A stretch of 64,000 nt of DNA from Phallus indusiatus (GCA_027605045.1 JAQFWX010000008.1:1-64000), one strand, 5' to 3'. Positions 48,301 through 61,582 are shown, numbered from the stretch's first letter. Translations and numbers: made by a program. The notes: generated by a model not told the origin, from the sequence alone.

Positions 48301-51300
48301 CTTTCTATACTAGTAGTTCCTGACTGATGATATACGAGGAGAACAGGCTAATACAAAGGACTGCCACCATCATATCTGCGGAAAGACTTTCAATTCTCGG
48401 GCGGAAGTATGGTTGAAGTGGTAATTCATTATGCGGGTAAGCGCTACTAGTAGCCTAACATAATAACATCATAGCTATAAAGGAAAACTTCTTGAATATG
48501 TATGTTAATTATGTAAATCGAGGAGTTACCCCCATCTAATCTACTTAGCCGCTTGGCGTTGAAGTTACCTTGTGATACTAAGTCATGATGATTTCTCGGT
48601 CGTCTCTTCCGCCTCTCTCTCTTTTACGAGCTCCATCGCCGCTCATGCTGGGCTCGGAGATCTTCAGCTCCAGATCTCAAGCTCAAGAATTAAGATTCGG
48701 CGCTCCGAGTTTGAACTATGTGGGGAAAACAGGGGGAGTGACAATTATCATATTATATATTTATACAGCGATGAAGGAAAAAAATGATGTATGCTTGCCT
48801 GTGTACTTGAACTCACTCGCTAACACAACCTCACAGCTTGAATATCTAGCAAGAAATTCGGGTCCCCAACACCCGATGCATTTTCCCCCTTTGAGTGAAG
48901 CTGTCACAAAGAATAATATAAAACCAAAGTGACGATCTTATTCATTTGGTTTTTATTTACTTCCCTTTCACTTCAAGTTTTCCTCTTAAACCCAGAACGG
49001 GAACTCGGATTCGGATTCGGACTCGGACTCGCGGGTGTCACTGTCAAAAACGAACTGAACCAAGAATCATTGACAACGGGCTAACTTCAAGTTGAAGCTG
49101 GGCGAGCCAAGCTAAGCCATACTAGTAGCTATGAAACCAGGCTAGATCAATCGACCATTGACCATCGAGTGGGAAGTCTCCGTACATGTTATTTATTTAT
49201 TTTATCTTTCCTTTCATTATAACCATTGTTTTTATTATTATTACTGTTATTACTTTTCATGTTATAAGTGCGGCGCTGGTCAAGGATTTAAATTGCCATT
49301 ACTATTATTATCATAAGTTATTACATAGGCAATAGTAGTATGCTAGTCTATCTACTCTCATCCTCAACTCTCCGATTATTGAAATTGAAAGCAAGTTACT
49401 GCATATTTATTAATCATTAGGTCGTAGCAAACGAACGTCAATGTCGAAGTTTAGACTTAAAATTCTTGTTTTAACGAATAGAGTTGATTTCTTAAGCTCG
49501 TGGTAAAGTATGCCTATGCCAGTTGGACGGTTCACAGGTTCATTTTTGTTTTCATTTTCATAAATCGTTGTTAGCTACAATAATCGCGTCGGGATTGCTA
49601 GAGCTCCCAGCGACCCCTTTCTTACCTTGTGGATCATGCCAAACAGAGCTTACAACTAAATGCTTGTTTTTTTTTCTTCGGAGGCTTGCTATCAGAGGGT
49701 AATTATTCATGTTTCACACAACATAGCACATACTTAGCACACGCACGGGTCCGCATCCGGAAAGAGTAACATGATTTCCTTTTTCTGGTCGTCTTGTTTG
49801 TAGCCTTACTAGTAGGCTGTAGTGAAGACGACCTGGACAAGCAATCCGGGGTTTTCTGACCACTAGTAAAGCATATATATTTATATATCAACGCCAACGC
49901 GTCATTCATTATTAAAATTTTTTAATGCATTCTTTTTCAATCACAAACCGAGAAGGAAGGGGATCCGGGATCTCTTTCCTTTAGATCTTCAGATCTAAAC
50001 ACCTGAATGGCACCTGAACGCTGAATGTCGACAACTGTCAAGAAAAAAATTTATTACTTTTTATCGATCTGAGTAGTTGGATTACCAAGTCGAGTTGAGA
50101 TGTGCGTGTGTCTGTGTGTTTGTGTGTGATCATGCTCGCCAGAATACTCACACGTTAAAGAATAACTTTTGACATGTATGTACAGCCTGAGAGAGAGGAG
50201 AGACAGCCTGGGCTGAGTCGGACTGTCGCTGTCGGAGGTGATATGGGAAAAAGTGTTTATTTTTTTTTTCGTCTGGAAACGTGTACAAGATCCGGCGGGA
50301 GTGAGTGATTAAAATTAGTATGCGCATACTTTTAGTACAAACTAGCGGTCCCAGTAACCAGTTTGAAGTCCCTAAGGCTAAGGGCATTACTGCATCCGAG
50401 TCGCGCTTAACCACCCATTTTCGTATAGGGTACGCCAAAGGTAGTATGTACGCGACAATCACCACTAAACAGTATGCACTAGCTACTTATTTATATTCTT
50501 CTGTTCTGATCAGCCCCCCTCACTGGTACCGGCTGATAGTATTGTATGTACTAGATCCCAATCACGATTTGCGAATTCGATGGGAAATCCCATCATTTTT
50601 CTTCATACATTACTATTGTATGTACATATGTATGTATTCTTGTTCTACGGAACTACTCGCGATGGTCGTGGAGGATTGGCAACATGGTAATAGCAGGTAA
50701 TAATATGTATAGTTACTGGTTACTTGGTACAATGATCATCACCACCATCCATCAATGCCTCATGTATCATGTATCATGTATCACGTCGGTATGACCTCCA
50801 CCCGCCGCACCGAACCGCGCCGTCGTACCGTTCGAACCGTAAATCCCATAGTATGACATGGACGTTGCAAGTAACTAGAACAACAATCTTTCGTGTGCTA
50901 CATGAAAGAGTTCTCCCTCTGGTTTCTCCGACGATGTTTCTGTGCGACGTGGTAGGACGGAGATAAGTGAGATGCTCGAATATGATTTGTGGATGTATCT
51001 TTTCTCGGAGAAATAAAGGGATTATATATGACTTTGTAAACATGTTACTATACATACGTGCTGTGCGATAGATATGTTATTATGTACGGAGCTGCGGCGT
51101 CCGATCCGCTCCCTCCCTCTGTCAAATGTGTTGTTGCGTTATGTCGCGCGCGTGTCCATCCATGTCAAAGCGTCAGAGGCTGCGAAAAGTGACGATGGTA
51201 TGTACATACGCGAAATCGCGTTACCGCGCGCGGTTTGCCGACACCAAAGAGCTAGAATTCAGCGCCTCGTGGAAAACACGTTGTTTTGAAGGAGTCAAAT

Positions 51301-53829
51301 GTGTTGGTAACACTTCACCAATTTCAAAAAAAAAAAGAGAGACTTGCTTTTTTGAGGTCATCAGGACCTTTTTTTGTTTTCTTCGAACGTGCTATCACGG
51401 AACTTTTGTGGGTGATCACGTAGACCAGAGACACATCGATGAGAGAATCAACTGAGAGGGAAGACGGTTCGTTTATGTCTATTGAGAGAAAGAGGAGTTG
51501 GTTTTCTTCTATCGGGAGCCTGGTTTGGGAAGTTGTACCGAGGTTTCCCAGTAAAAAGGAAGCTAGAGAGAAGAGTTGAGGAGCGAAAGAAGAGGGGGAC
51601 CGGGATGGATATGATATTAAAAAAAGATGATCATGCCAGAAAGAACTGATATATCGGAAGATTAGTAAACAGATCTTGTTGTGTTTATATATCTCTCTTT
51701 CTCTTTCGTCTTTGTTTAGTAAGATTGGTCAGTGTGTTATTTGATTGCGCGAAAAAAAAAGACAAGAGAAAGAGGAGTAAGAAGAAGAAAAGAAGACCCG
51801 ATCTGCGATTCTGCGATGTGGTCTTGTCCTTGGAATAATCTCAGCCGCTGAAAGCTAATCGCCGTTCCGGAAGAGACGGCCGGTTCAAGTACCAAGACAG
51901 CAAAAAAAAAATCTCCAAGTCGATTACTTTTCCATCCTCGGATTTGTTTGAATCTTTTTTTTTGACTTGTTTCCCCATCAGCCCTTGACGGGCCCCTCCA
52001 CCAAATGAAGAAATGCACAAGGGAAGAGAGGGGAAAAAAAAAGGTTACATAGAGTTTTAGAGATGATGGGGAGGCCCCGACGATGAGTCCCCCATTGCGA
52101 GCTGCAGGGTAATAAGAAGAAAGAAGAGATATAATTATATATAGTTATATATATAGACACGCACATACATATATGTAATATTATTTGTTTACTTTGAATT
52201 ATTAAAATCATGATGCGTATGGCATGTGCATAACCAATTATTGGACGGACGGTTGGACGGGTAGTACGTACAAACAATACATACAAGGTATGCTTCGACG
52301 ATGACTCGGCGGTTCAGGCTCAAGTGCTGCTGAGCTGGCAAGGGTAATGTATATGATTGATCATTCGGTACGGAGCTGAGTTCACAATAGAACGGGTGAT
52401 GCATATGAATGTAGCAACACGACATCCCAAATGTTGACATCATCATCTGAATCATCATCCGAATTTCATCATCATAAACACGGCATCCATATCCATCTGC
52501 ATCAGCATTCTGCTTCATAATTCCCCCATACATACACGTAACCGGCCGGACAAGACAACGTTGCAAGTCGTGTGTTTTTGTCTGTGTTTTTGACTACCGC
52601 TTTCCAAACCCGGTGACGAAGAGACCCTTAGAGGGGAAAGTGGTGTGTGTGGCAGCCAAGACGGACGGGCGAATTACGTGTAAGCACGGTAAGGTATTTT
52701 CAGGAATGTGGGAGAGTGTTACATTTGAAGAAGTAAGCGGAATGGGAGATATATATGAGAGAAAGAAATGAGTATGTAATTGACGAGTATTGCTGTTGGA
52801 GGGGATGAAGGGGGGGCCACACTTATTAGAGCAGGTAATAGCTAGTAATAGCCCGTTGATATTATTATTGCCGTTGGCGAGCCCAGCCCAGTCCAGCCCA
52901 GCCAGACCAATGTACGTACAAACGAGAGAGAGAACTTGGACCGCTTTTCTGCAGTGGGAAAGTGTGCCGGCATCAGAATTCTCTCGGGAATAATTAATGT
53001 GACATTGCCAGAAAAGGGGCGGATCGAACATATGGACGAACTATAGCATAATAGAAACCGACGGCGTCGGTAGATGGGGAATGTATACAATTTCAATATA
53101 CAATTTAGCATGTGTGTGTGTGTGTTTGTGTGTGTGCAGGTAAATACATACATAATATAATAATATAGCAGGACTAGTCTATTAGCACACATGTCCAAAG
53201 CAGCTGCAGCCTTTTATTCTCTCCAGGTTTTGTTCCCAGGCACACCAGACCCCCATGCAAATGCAACCCTAGCACAATATATTTTATATTTTGTTTTTTT
53301 TGCAAATTTTTTTTTTTTTGATTTTTATTTTTTCTGCCCGTGTGAGCGCCTAAGCCAGTCCGCAAGGAGGGAGACCCAAGTGGAAATAAAATACCACGCA
53401 TTCTCTGCATTTGTGCACACACCCACCCTTCTGCTGATTTGTGAAACTTGGAAAGACTAATAGTGTTCGTTTTTCTCTGACTCTGATCGGCGTTCCGGGA
53501 ACTTTATCATACATACGAGCGAAGAGGAGAGAAGAAGGACAGCAGGCAACGAGGTCCCTGCGGACTTGGCCACTTGACTTGTCATTGTCACGGAGTGTGT
53601 CACACTGTCATCAACCTCATTGAATGCACTTGAAACATTCGGTCTGAATCGCTCTCCCTGCCTTTTATTCCTTTTCTTCTTTTATATCCTCTCCCATCTC
53701 GTCCTCAAATCACTTTCCTCCCTTCTCTCCTGACCCATCTCGTTCTCATCTAAGTCTCCATCTCCACCATCATCATCTCCGGCACACACAACAAGGTCGA
53801 ACCCGTCTGGAGCTGCTGTCCCAATTTGC
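42395..53829. other. Gene-free region of 11.4 kb
   Basis: I found no open frame with motifs, splice consistency or biased codon use on either strand. Contents that can be described: five copies of the 9-mer TACTAGTAG (42896, 48308, 48445, 49120, 49807), four copies of the palindrome TATGTACATA between 47650 and 51210, a three-fold ATGTATC repeat at about 50760, a GGATTC/GGACTC repeat at about 49005-49030, a (TG)n run near 53110 and AT repeats near 52130-52190. It may be a long regulatory or non-coding transcript region ahead of the zinc-cluster gene, or eroded transposon DNA. Confidence 0.5.
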
Positions 53830-53838
53830 TATATAAAA
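53830..53838 (+). promoter_or_regulatory. Candidate TATA box of the zinc-cluster gene
   Basis: TATATAAAA lies about 110 bases before the first recognisable coding sequence of the Zn2Cys6 gene and is followed by a long CT-rich tract (53840-53935), the arrangement commonly seen around transcription starts in filamentous basidiomycetes. If it is used, transcription would begin at about 53860-53900. Confidence 0.45.
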
Positions 53839-53939
53839 TCCCACCCTCTCCAGCTTTTCTTTCTTTTCCTCTCTCTCTCTCTTTCTCTCGGTCTCAACCA
53901 ACTTCTGTTCTTTTTTGTCTCCTTTGACCGTTATTCCCC

Positions 53940-56900
53940 GTGGCGCACATAATTTCTCCGTTCTTGTCGGCGGCTCAGCCCGCCGTGCCCATAGGGGCAT
54001 CGCGTCTCGATTCGTGGCAGCAAGGTGGTAATCGTAGCCGCAGGAAGGCTTGTGGTGAATGCAGGAGGCTGAAGCTTCGTTGCGAAAAGGTAATACGTCT
54101 CCATTTGTCCAATTTCATCCTACTCGCTTAACCCGACGTTTTTTTTCCCTTCCTTTCTTTTTTTTTTCTTCTCGCAGGTGTTTCCATGTAAGCTTTATAT
54201 CCCGTCTTTCTCGCGTTAGCGCAACCGAGAATATCATACTTATTCTCTCTCTCTAATTTTCTAGGCGAAAGCTGTCAAAAGCGAGGGTAAATAAATCACC
54301 GTTCCATTTCAAGAAAAGAAATCACTTCTTCTTTACTCATTGAATTTCATTCGCTGTTGTTTACTCCAGTTGTGCTGCAATATGTCCCGATGGCTCATTC
54401 ATGAAGGGCACGCGGTATGCATGAGTTTTCCCCTTTTCTTTTCCCACTTTCCCCCCCCTCTCCTCTTCCGATTTGGCAGAATTCATCCATTCATCTCATC
54501 TACCTACCTACCCACCCGAACCTTCTCTTCCTTCCATCATCTTCATCTTCATCATCACCTCACTAAGTAATATACTCATGCCCTATACCTCTTTCTTCAT
54601 ACAGATCCCTCAAGACAAGCGCTCTAAAACTCCACGAGAAGATGGCCCAGATGTCCGCTAGGATTCATGAGCTAGAAGAGGCTCTCGCCCGAATACAGGC
54701 CTCCGTATCCGCCGAGCCCCACCCTCTTCTCCAGCCCATCGACGACGATGATGACCGCTCCAAGAGTCCTATTCCGATCGCCGCTCTTATCGAGGCCAAT
54801 GTACCCCCTACTGAAACACCCGATGATCTGGCTGAAGCTTTAGGCACTCTGACTATCCGCCCGTTTGGCGAATCACAGTTCCATGGTGATACTGCTTCCT
54901 CCGAGGTTAGCCCTTTTGTCCGTTCGTCACCCGATGCCTCTACTCGTACTAATCGAATCCATAATCCACATCATCATCATCATCAAATCTATCTAGTACT
55001 TGTTACAGGTGCGCTTTTTGCCTTCGTCTCCCCCCCATCCCGTCACTCCCTCGCGTGTTCTGACCAAGCTATCACCTCCATACACTACATTCTTATAGGT
55101 AAACTCGGATCAACACATTCTCGCAACTCATGGCACTTGGGATCAAAACACTCGGACGTCTAAATTACCTCCCGATCTCATCCTTTTCAGCGTTCTTTTC
55201 CCCTTCCCGCCGTCAATCATGGGCGAGCCGGTGGGCACGGATCGGTTCCTCGAATTCATACCGGACTATCAAGAGGCGCTTCGAATATCCCAAGTATACT
55301 TTGACCATTTCTCTTGGTGGTACGTATTATATCACATCACCTCACCTCAACACCCCCAACACACCATCCTTCCCTCTTTCCCTTTTTCCTTTTTCTCTTA
55401 TTCTTTTTAATATTCCCACGCTCATTCTTCTCCCGTCCCGCACATTCTATTTATCCAGTAGTCTTCCCGTTTCGCGCGAGGAGCTATACGACATATTAAG
55501 AAACGAGATTTACATTGACGCACAGCACCCTCATACACTGAACAAGATCAGCCTTCATAAGCTCGCGGTGGTGTTAATGGTTTTCGCCGTGGGCTGTCTT
55601 TTCGATATTGAGCGGCCTATTTGTTCGACGGATGCGGAAGATTATCATTCGCTTGCGAGAGCGGCGCTTTGCGGAGAGCAAATCTTTAATAGTACTTCTA
55701 TTGAATGTGTTCAAGCTATGGTTCGTCTTGGCAACATACAAAATAATGGCGTTTTTTCTTATAGCGTTTTTGTTTCGTTTAGTCCCTTATGGTTTGGTAC
55801 ATGCGAATGTACGTCAATTCTTCTATCCCTACCACTTTCGTTATCATTGATCCGCATATATATATTTAGGTGTCCTGGACAACGAAGCACCGGATATTTA
55901 TGGTCATTCTCAGGACTCTTATCAAAACTAGTACAAGCGGTGCGTGTGGTGTCTTTATTCTTTTTGATTGATTTCTCTGGAGAAATCATTCTTCCCTTCT
56001 TCTCCACCCTGTTTATCGCTTTTCTTGAGTGTGGGGTTTCATATTGAATATTGATTTTCATTCTTTTTATTTTATTTTTAGATCGGTCTACGTTAGTACT
56101 GTTTATTATTTTAAATTTTTTGTTCTTTCGCTTACTAAAAATATCGATACCTTTTTAGATCGAGAGCCAACAATGAAGTTTTTCTCTCCTGCTGAAATTT
56201 TACGACGTCAGACGACATTCTGGGAATATATTAGGTGCGTATTTATCTCAACTTTATTAGGTATATGCGACTAATTTATTCCTTTTTTTCTTTGTGTAGT
56301 GGTGACGTTTGGCAGGTAATGTCGTTTGAGCATATCGTTCATAATATTATCTTGTTAACGTATCTACACAGAGCTTTGTGTTTGGACGACCAAGTAGTAT
56401 GGTCTTTACCCAAATCGACTGTAAAAAACCTCGCGAGGTTCCAGGGCACGTAGGTGCACCACAAGGATTATGTAAGTTTTCTACACAGATATTTTAGTCC
56501 GATTGTGACTTAATTCGCGGTTTTGTTTAGTTTATCGGTAAATTCTCTCTCTCTCTTGCGGCTGTGCAGAAAAACCCTGATTTTCTTTTTTCAAAGATGG
56601 AAATACGGATTTACCAATTTGGTCGGAGACGTGCTTTCGTCGACAACAGGCGCAACAACGACGAATTATAAAGGCATATGTGAACTCGAACGCAAAATTC
56701 GGGAATATCCTATCCCACCGGAATTACATTTCCCAGAAGATGTTTCGCCTAGTAATCTGTTTAATGAAGAACACATTACACAGACATTACAGCGGTTTAT
56801 CATCCGATTATGGCAAAATGCCAGTACGTGTTCTTATCCTTATCTTTCTGTTTTGAAAAGTTTGGTTGAGTTGTTTTTGTTTTTGTGTGTGCCCGCAGCG

Positions 56901-58205
56901 ATTATGTACATTCATCGGCGGTTCGTCATTCAGGCTATCAGAATCAATGCGGAAGATCCGGCAAAATCGCCCTACGGACAGTCTGTGCATTCAGCGTTTG
57001 ATAGCGCGTGTAAGCACATTCAGGATTTGATCACTTTGTATTCTGCCCATCCGAGACTTGTGGCGAGGATGCATCCTTATTGGACACATTCGTTCTCTGC
57101 GGCTGTTAGTATTGGTTTTTTTTTTGCGTTTATTCGCCGGGATAACGGAATTTCTTTATTGACTGTTTCTTTCTTCTTTTGGTTAGATTGTGCTGGGTGC
57201 GTTGGTAGCTCGAAGTCCGTCGTGTGCGTATGCACCCGAGGCAATGCACTATCTTGAAGAAGCACTTGTTATCTTCAGGGATGGGGATGGCCAGACTGTT
57301 CAACCTCCGACGGCTGTTGTACGTGTTTTTCATTTCCATCCGTCCCTACCACCACCACCACCCCCTTTTGATTCTCACCTCTTTGATTGATTCTTCTTTT
57401 CTGATGTCCTTTTTTTTTTGTCTTTGACCATATATAGGAAGTATTAAACAATCTGCATCGAAAAGCTTTACATGCCCTTTCGCAACGAGAGAGCTTCCAT
57501 GAATCCGAACAGCATATTTCGGAGGAGTATGTTGCTCTTGGTGCGTTAGGGCAGGTTTTGGAGCCTGTTGGTGTTGGTGTCGGCGTTGGTGTTGGGGGTA
57601 ATGTTAACGGAATGAACGGATCTTCATCTCCTGCTTCCGTGAATGGAAGCGGGGATGATGGATACGTGTACGGACCTGGTGGGAGCCTTAGTAGTCCTGG
57701 TCACGGCCATGCCCATGCACAACACACCACCCATCATAATAACGGTCATCATAATGCTCATCCTCACAATCACAGTCACAATCACGCTCATAATCACGTA
57801 CAACAACAGCAGCAACAGCAACAACAACAACATCATCCCCATTCTCAGGCTCATTCTCACAGCCACCATCACAGTCATCACACCAATCATCGAGGACTTC
57901 CGACATCTTCACCGACAGAGATATACCATCAAGGAGGAAACGGAAGTGGAGGAGGTAGTGGAAGTGGAAGCGGATCAAGACAAGGATTATCGCATCAGGA
58001 TCATGCGGCACATGCTGCGCAGTGGATGCAGCAGCAGGCTTATTTCCCGTCTCGATCAAGTATGGATGGTGGTAGCAATAATAATAATAGTGGGTTGGAT
58101 ACCGCGGATACACCGTCGTCGAGTGGGACTGGGTATGATGTTGTACCGGGATTGGAAGGACAGGCGGATTGGCAGCATGGGTTTATGGAGTCCATGGGTG
58201 TTTGA
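53940..58205 (+). CDS. Zn2Cys6 transcription factor with fungal_trans domain, micro-exon-rich
   Basis: Eighteen exons keep one frame for about 882 residues: to 54089, then 54178-54187, 54265-54286, 54370-54414, 54605-54905, 55099-55319, 55459-55720, 55783-55808, 55870-55939, 56075-56084, 56159-56234, 56300-56315, 56372-56471, 56531-56537, 56597-56823, 56899-57104, 57187-57318, 57438-58205. The zinc cluster (Cys-Gly-Glu-Cys-Arg-Arg-Leu-Lys-Leu-Arg-Cys, then Pro-Cys-Glu-Ser-Cys) is followed by a coiled coil and a fungal_trans region (Gly-Tyr-Leu-Trp-Ser-Phe-Ser-Gly-Leu-Leu, Ile-Gly-Leu-His-Arg, Arg-Trp-Lys-Tyr). The tail is rich in His, Asn and Gln. Nuclear DNA-binding regulator; targets unknown. 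No in-frame ATG precedes the zinc cluster; the given start is a GTG placeholder. Confidence 0.85.
57700..57900. repeat. His-Asn-Gln low-complexity coding tract
   Basis: CAT/CAC/AAT/CAA codons repeat through this part of the last exon of the zinc-cluster gene, encoding alternating His and Asn/Ser with an uninterrupted Gln run near 57800-57830. The mix of synonymous codons suggests selection on the protein and not simple slippage. Confidence 0.85.
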
Positions 58206-61200
58206 ATAGTCAGAGGGGATTATTTTCTTTTTTGAGCCGGGTGTTCTGTTCTTGTTTTCTTTCATTCCTTTCCTTCCCCATTTTTTTCTTTCTTTTTGCT
58301 TTCATTATTGGTGTTGTTGTTGTTGTTTGCCGTTGCTGTTGTTACCTTTTCGCTTCATTTCTTTCTTTTAGTTTGTTTTCTTTCTTTCTTTTCTTCTTCT
58401 ATATCCGTATATCCTTTTTTTTCTCTCGTCCAATTTTCAATGTCAATCAATCAATGAATGTCCATCAATTCAATATCTCGTACGACTCTTTTTGACTTAA
58501 CGTTGCATTTTTTTCATGTGTTTATCAGTTCAACATTTCATATTTTTGTTTGTTTGTTCTGTGTCTGTCGGCTTGTCGATTTGTCTGTCTGTCTCTTCTT
58601 CCGCACTCTTGTTCAAGTTCGCGTCGTTCATATATCCTCTTCACCTGTGTACAATTTGCAATTCTCTCTTCCTTGTGTTTTATTTTCTTTCTCCTTTTTC
58701 ACACATTTGCCCAGGTATATTTTTACGTGTTCGTGTTCGTTGTCTTTGTTATTGCATCTTCTCAAAAAACGAGTGTACATTTTCTTTTTCCCTTCTCACT
58801 TACAGTCCCCCTCCCCGCGTCTCCTCTTCAACCCACCGCCCTTTTCCTTGTCGTTGTCGTCGTCGTTTCAAAACCGCGTTCATTCGACATTCCTTAATGC
58901 CGATTCCCCTTCATTTGCATAATATATTTCAATCTCATGATTATGATATATCACCCACACTTTCCTTCGTCCCCGTGCGTCCCTCCCCACCCCGCAGCCA
59001 CCTACCCTTCCACTCTCACCCTCTCGTGTCTTTTTGTTTACTGTCTCGTTTATATATGCTATATGCCATATACTTGTACTTGCAGGAAATTGAATAATAA
59101 TTGGTCAAAATATCTACATACGTAGGAGTTTTTCGGCTTCCGGCTTCGAAACGTTGTCGGAGAGTTTCGGAGCGCATTGCATGCTTTTCTTAGGTTGTAG
59201 AAGTTTTTTTTATAGATTATAAATTAAAGTTGGGTAATTTTGTCTGATAATTAATTTATTCGGGAGCGGGGGTTCTGCTATATGTACATACACGCAATGT
59301 GAGTGCTAGTGATATTTACATGTTGGCAGTGTCAGTTTAAGTAAGGTGAATGATCAATCGATGGATTACGGGCTGTTCAAGGTGGTCATGCTTTTGCCTT
59401 GTTTGTTGTCTGTTTGTATTGTGTCGATAGAAAAAAAGAATGCATCCGGTCGTGATATATGTGTTGTATTGAAAGGGACTTCCCGCATATGGTTCCATTT
59501 GGCGATGGGGCCGGACGCCGTGCGGTGACCGTTGTAAATTAGAGTTATTGCCTTCCGTCGGTTCATGTTCCGCCACGCCATGCGTTTGATGCTGCAGTAT
59601 TGAATAAGCTAAATGGAGATGAAGTGTTACGTACTGAGTGCATGTGTATGTATGTATGGATGGATGAAAATTTGAAAAAGAATTAGACATGTGATAGAGT
59701 TTTTTTGCCAAACATTCAGATTTAAGATTCTAAGAATCTGAGATGGATTCCATTCCAGCAAAGAGTGCCAAAAAAATCTAATGCGTCGTATGTATTGGTT
59801 ATTAAATTACTAGCCGCTATTAAATAAATAATGATAGGGTTGTTGTAATTATAATACAAAACTCCTCCCCCGCTCGCGCCGAACAGTGCTTCTGACTTCG
59901 CGATGAAATTCTCATTGAATATGCCTTGTTTCGCCAATCTGTGGCTTTCGCACCCATATGTAGCAAATTTGATAGAACCAAAGATGGGCTGATTTTTATT
60001 GAGGGCCTCAAGCCTGATGATGGCACTCAGTAAGAACATCTAGATCTCCGACGACACCCGAAAAGATAGAGAATATTGTGACGTATTTCGTTTGTTTTCT
60101 CTGTACATAGTACATGTGGCGTCTCCGGACCCGTGGCCCAGCCTCCCCAGGCTGGCTAGCCAATAATATTTTAATCATTCCCGGGGAGGTATCGCGGTTT
60201 TACGAGAAAGGCTTGTTGAATCGACTTCACCGGTTGTTTTTTTTTTGGGTATGTGGTGCGTGTCCATGAGCAAAACACAAGCTGAAAACGATGAGCATCT
60301 GCCATCAATCGTTCCCACCGATATAGCTGTATTGACGCCAATACCGTATGAGGTACACTTTCCGTTATCCGAACCAGGCACATAAATGCATCACTGCTCA
60401 GAACCAATTGGGAAAGAGCCTAAAACCAAAATAAATACATATCTCCAAAGCTTTTTTTGCTTCACAATACATTCTGCCTCGGCTCTCCCCGGTTTCACTA
60501 TGCAAAGCAGTTTTGCAGTTTGCAGTGGTCTCTCACACATGCAACGTGTCGAACGCTCTGAGCCTCAAACAATCATGGGTGACCGACCCGGACGGTGAAC
60601 CTAGATGAGCCCGGCCCCCTTGGGACCAGAATCATAATTATATATGTGACGCTATATCACGACTTTAGATAAATGATGTCGAGGAATTCAGAATAGGCAA
60701 AGCCGTTCTACAAACTTGAATCTGCGTGCCATCAGAGTCCCAACACTTCAAGCACTGGTAACTTGTATGGCGGTGGTAGGGTCCATCATGCATCATCTGC
60801 ACATGTGCAGCGTGCTGTCCAAGTACAGGCTCATTGTTGAACCCTTTCCTTCTCCTTTCTCTTCTTCCCCTTCAGGTTCCCCTTCCTCTTTTATCATCCC
60901 CCTGTCTTCCTTATTCCTCCCCACAAAAAATCAACTATGCCAGTGCCCATTGTGTTGCAATAAATGCATACATATTGCCTGGATGGATATATGCGTCACT
61001 TGCCTGGAGATTACTGCCATATTCCGGGCAGAAGCAGTATATTGTATCTCACGTCAGGTTCTTCCATAACAGGAAAATACGGCCATACAGGCCGGGAGGA
61101 GAAAGAAGTTGCACTGATGTTCGGTGAGAGCTGACCGTATGGCAATCGGATTTCCCATTTCAAATGTCTATCGTTTACGATACATATCTACCCAGTAAAA

Positions 61201-61582
61201 CACAGATGGTCTTTCATATGTCACCTCAGGTGTAGAGACATGGTTTTTGTTTAAATTTTTAAAATGAGTTTTGAGACCCGAACCAGGATACGTCGAAACA
61301 TCAAGACAGTCAGCTGAGAATCCTTTGGGACAACCCTGCCGATCGTTAATCCCGGAAACTGCATTTTTTGGACTGCTTTTACAACCTGTACGCAGGGCCG
61401 TGCGTATATAAACAAATAGGTAGCGAACCTAGAAAAAGCGCCATTCATTCCACAATACAATCTCTTTTAATATTCCCCTTTTTTGATTTTCCTTTCTTTA
61501 ACAGTCTCCCTTTCTTTCGACGGCTCTCCGTTTTTTTTTCAAACAAGTCTAAATTTTTCTTTTCCTTCTCCGTATTTTCAAT
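58206..61582. other. Intergenic, 3.4 kb, no gene supported
   Basis: The first 900 bases are a T/C-rich 3' flank of the zinc-cluster gene, which opens long but compositionally trivial frames rich in Phe, Ser and Leu. The rest (59100-61580) shows no convincing gene on either strand and no RNA gene that I recognise. Confidence 0.45.

Noticed and set aside
58458..59097. Plus-strand open frames of 115-193 codons
   Set aside because: They come from the T/C-rich 3' flank of the zinc-cluster gene; the translations are Phe/Ser/Leu noise in several overlapping frames.
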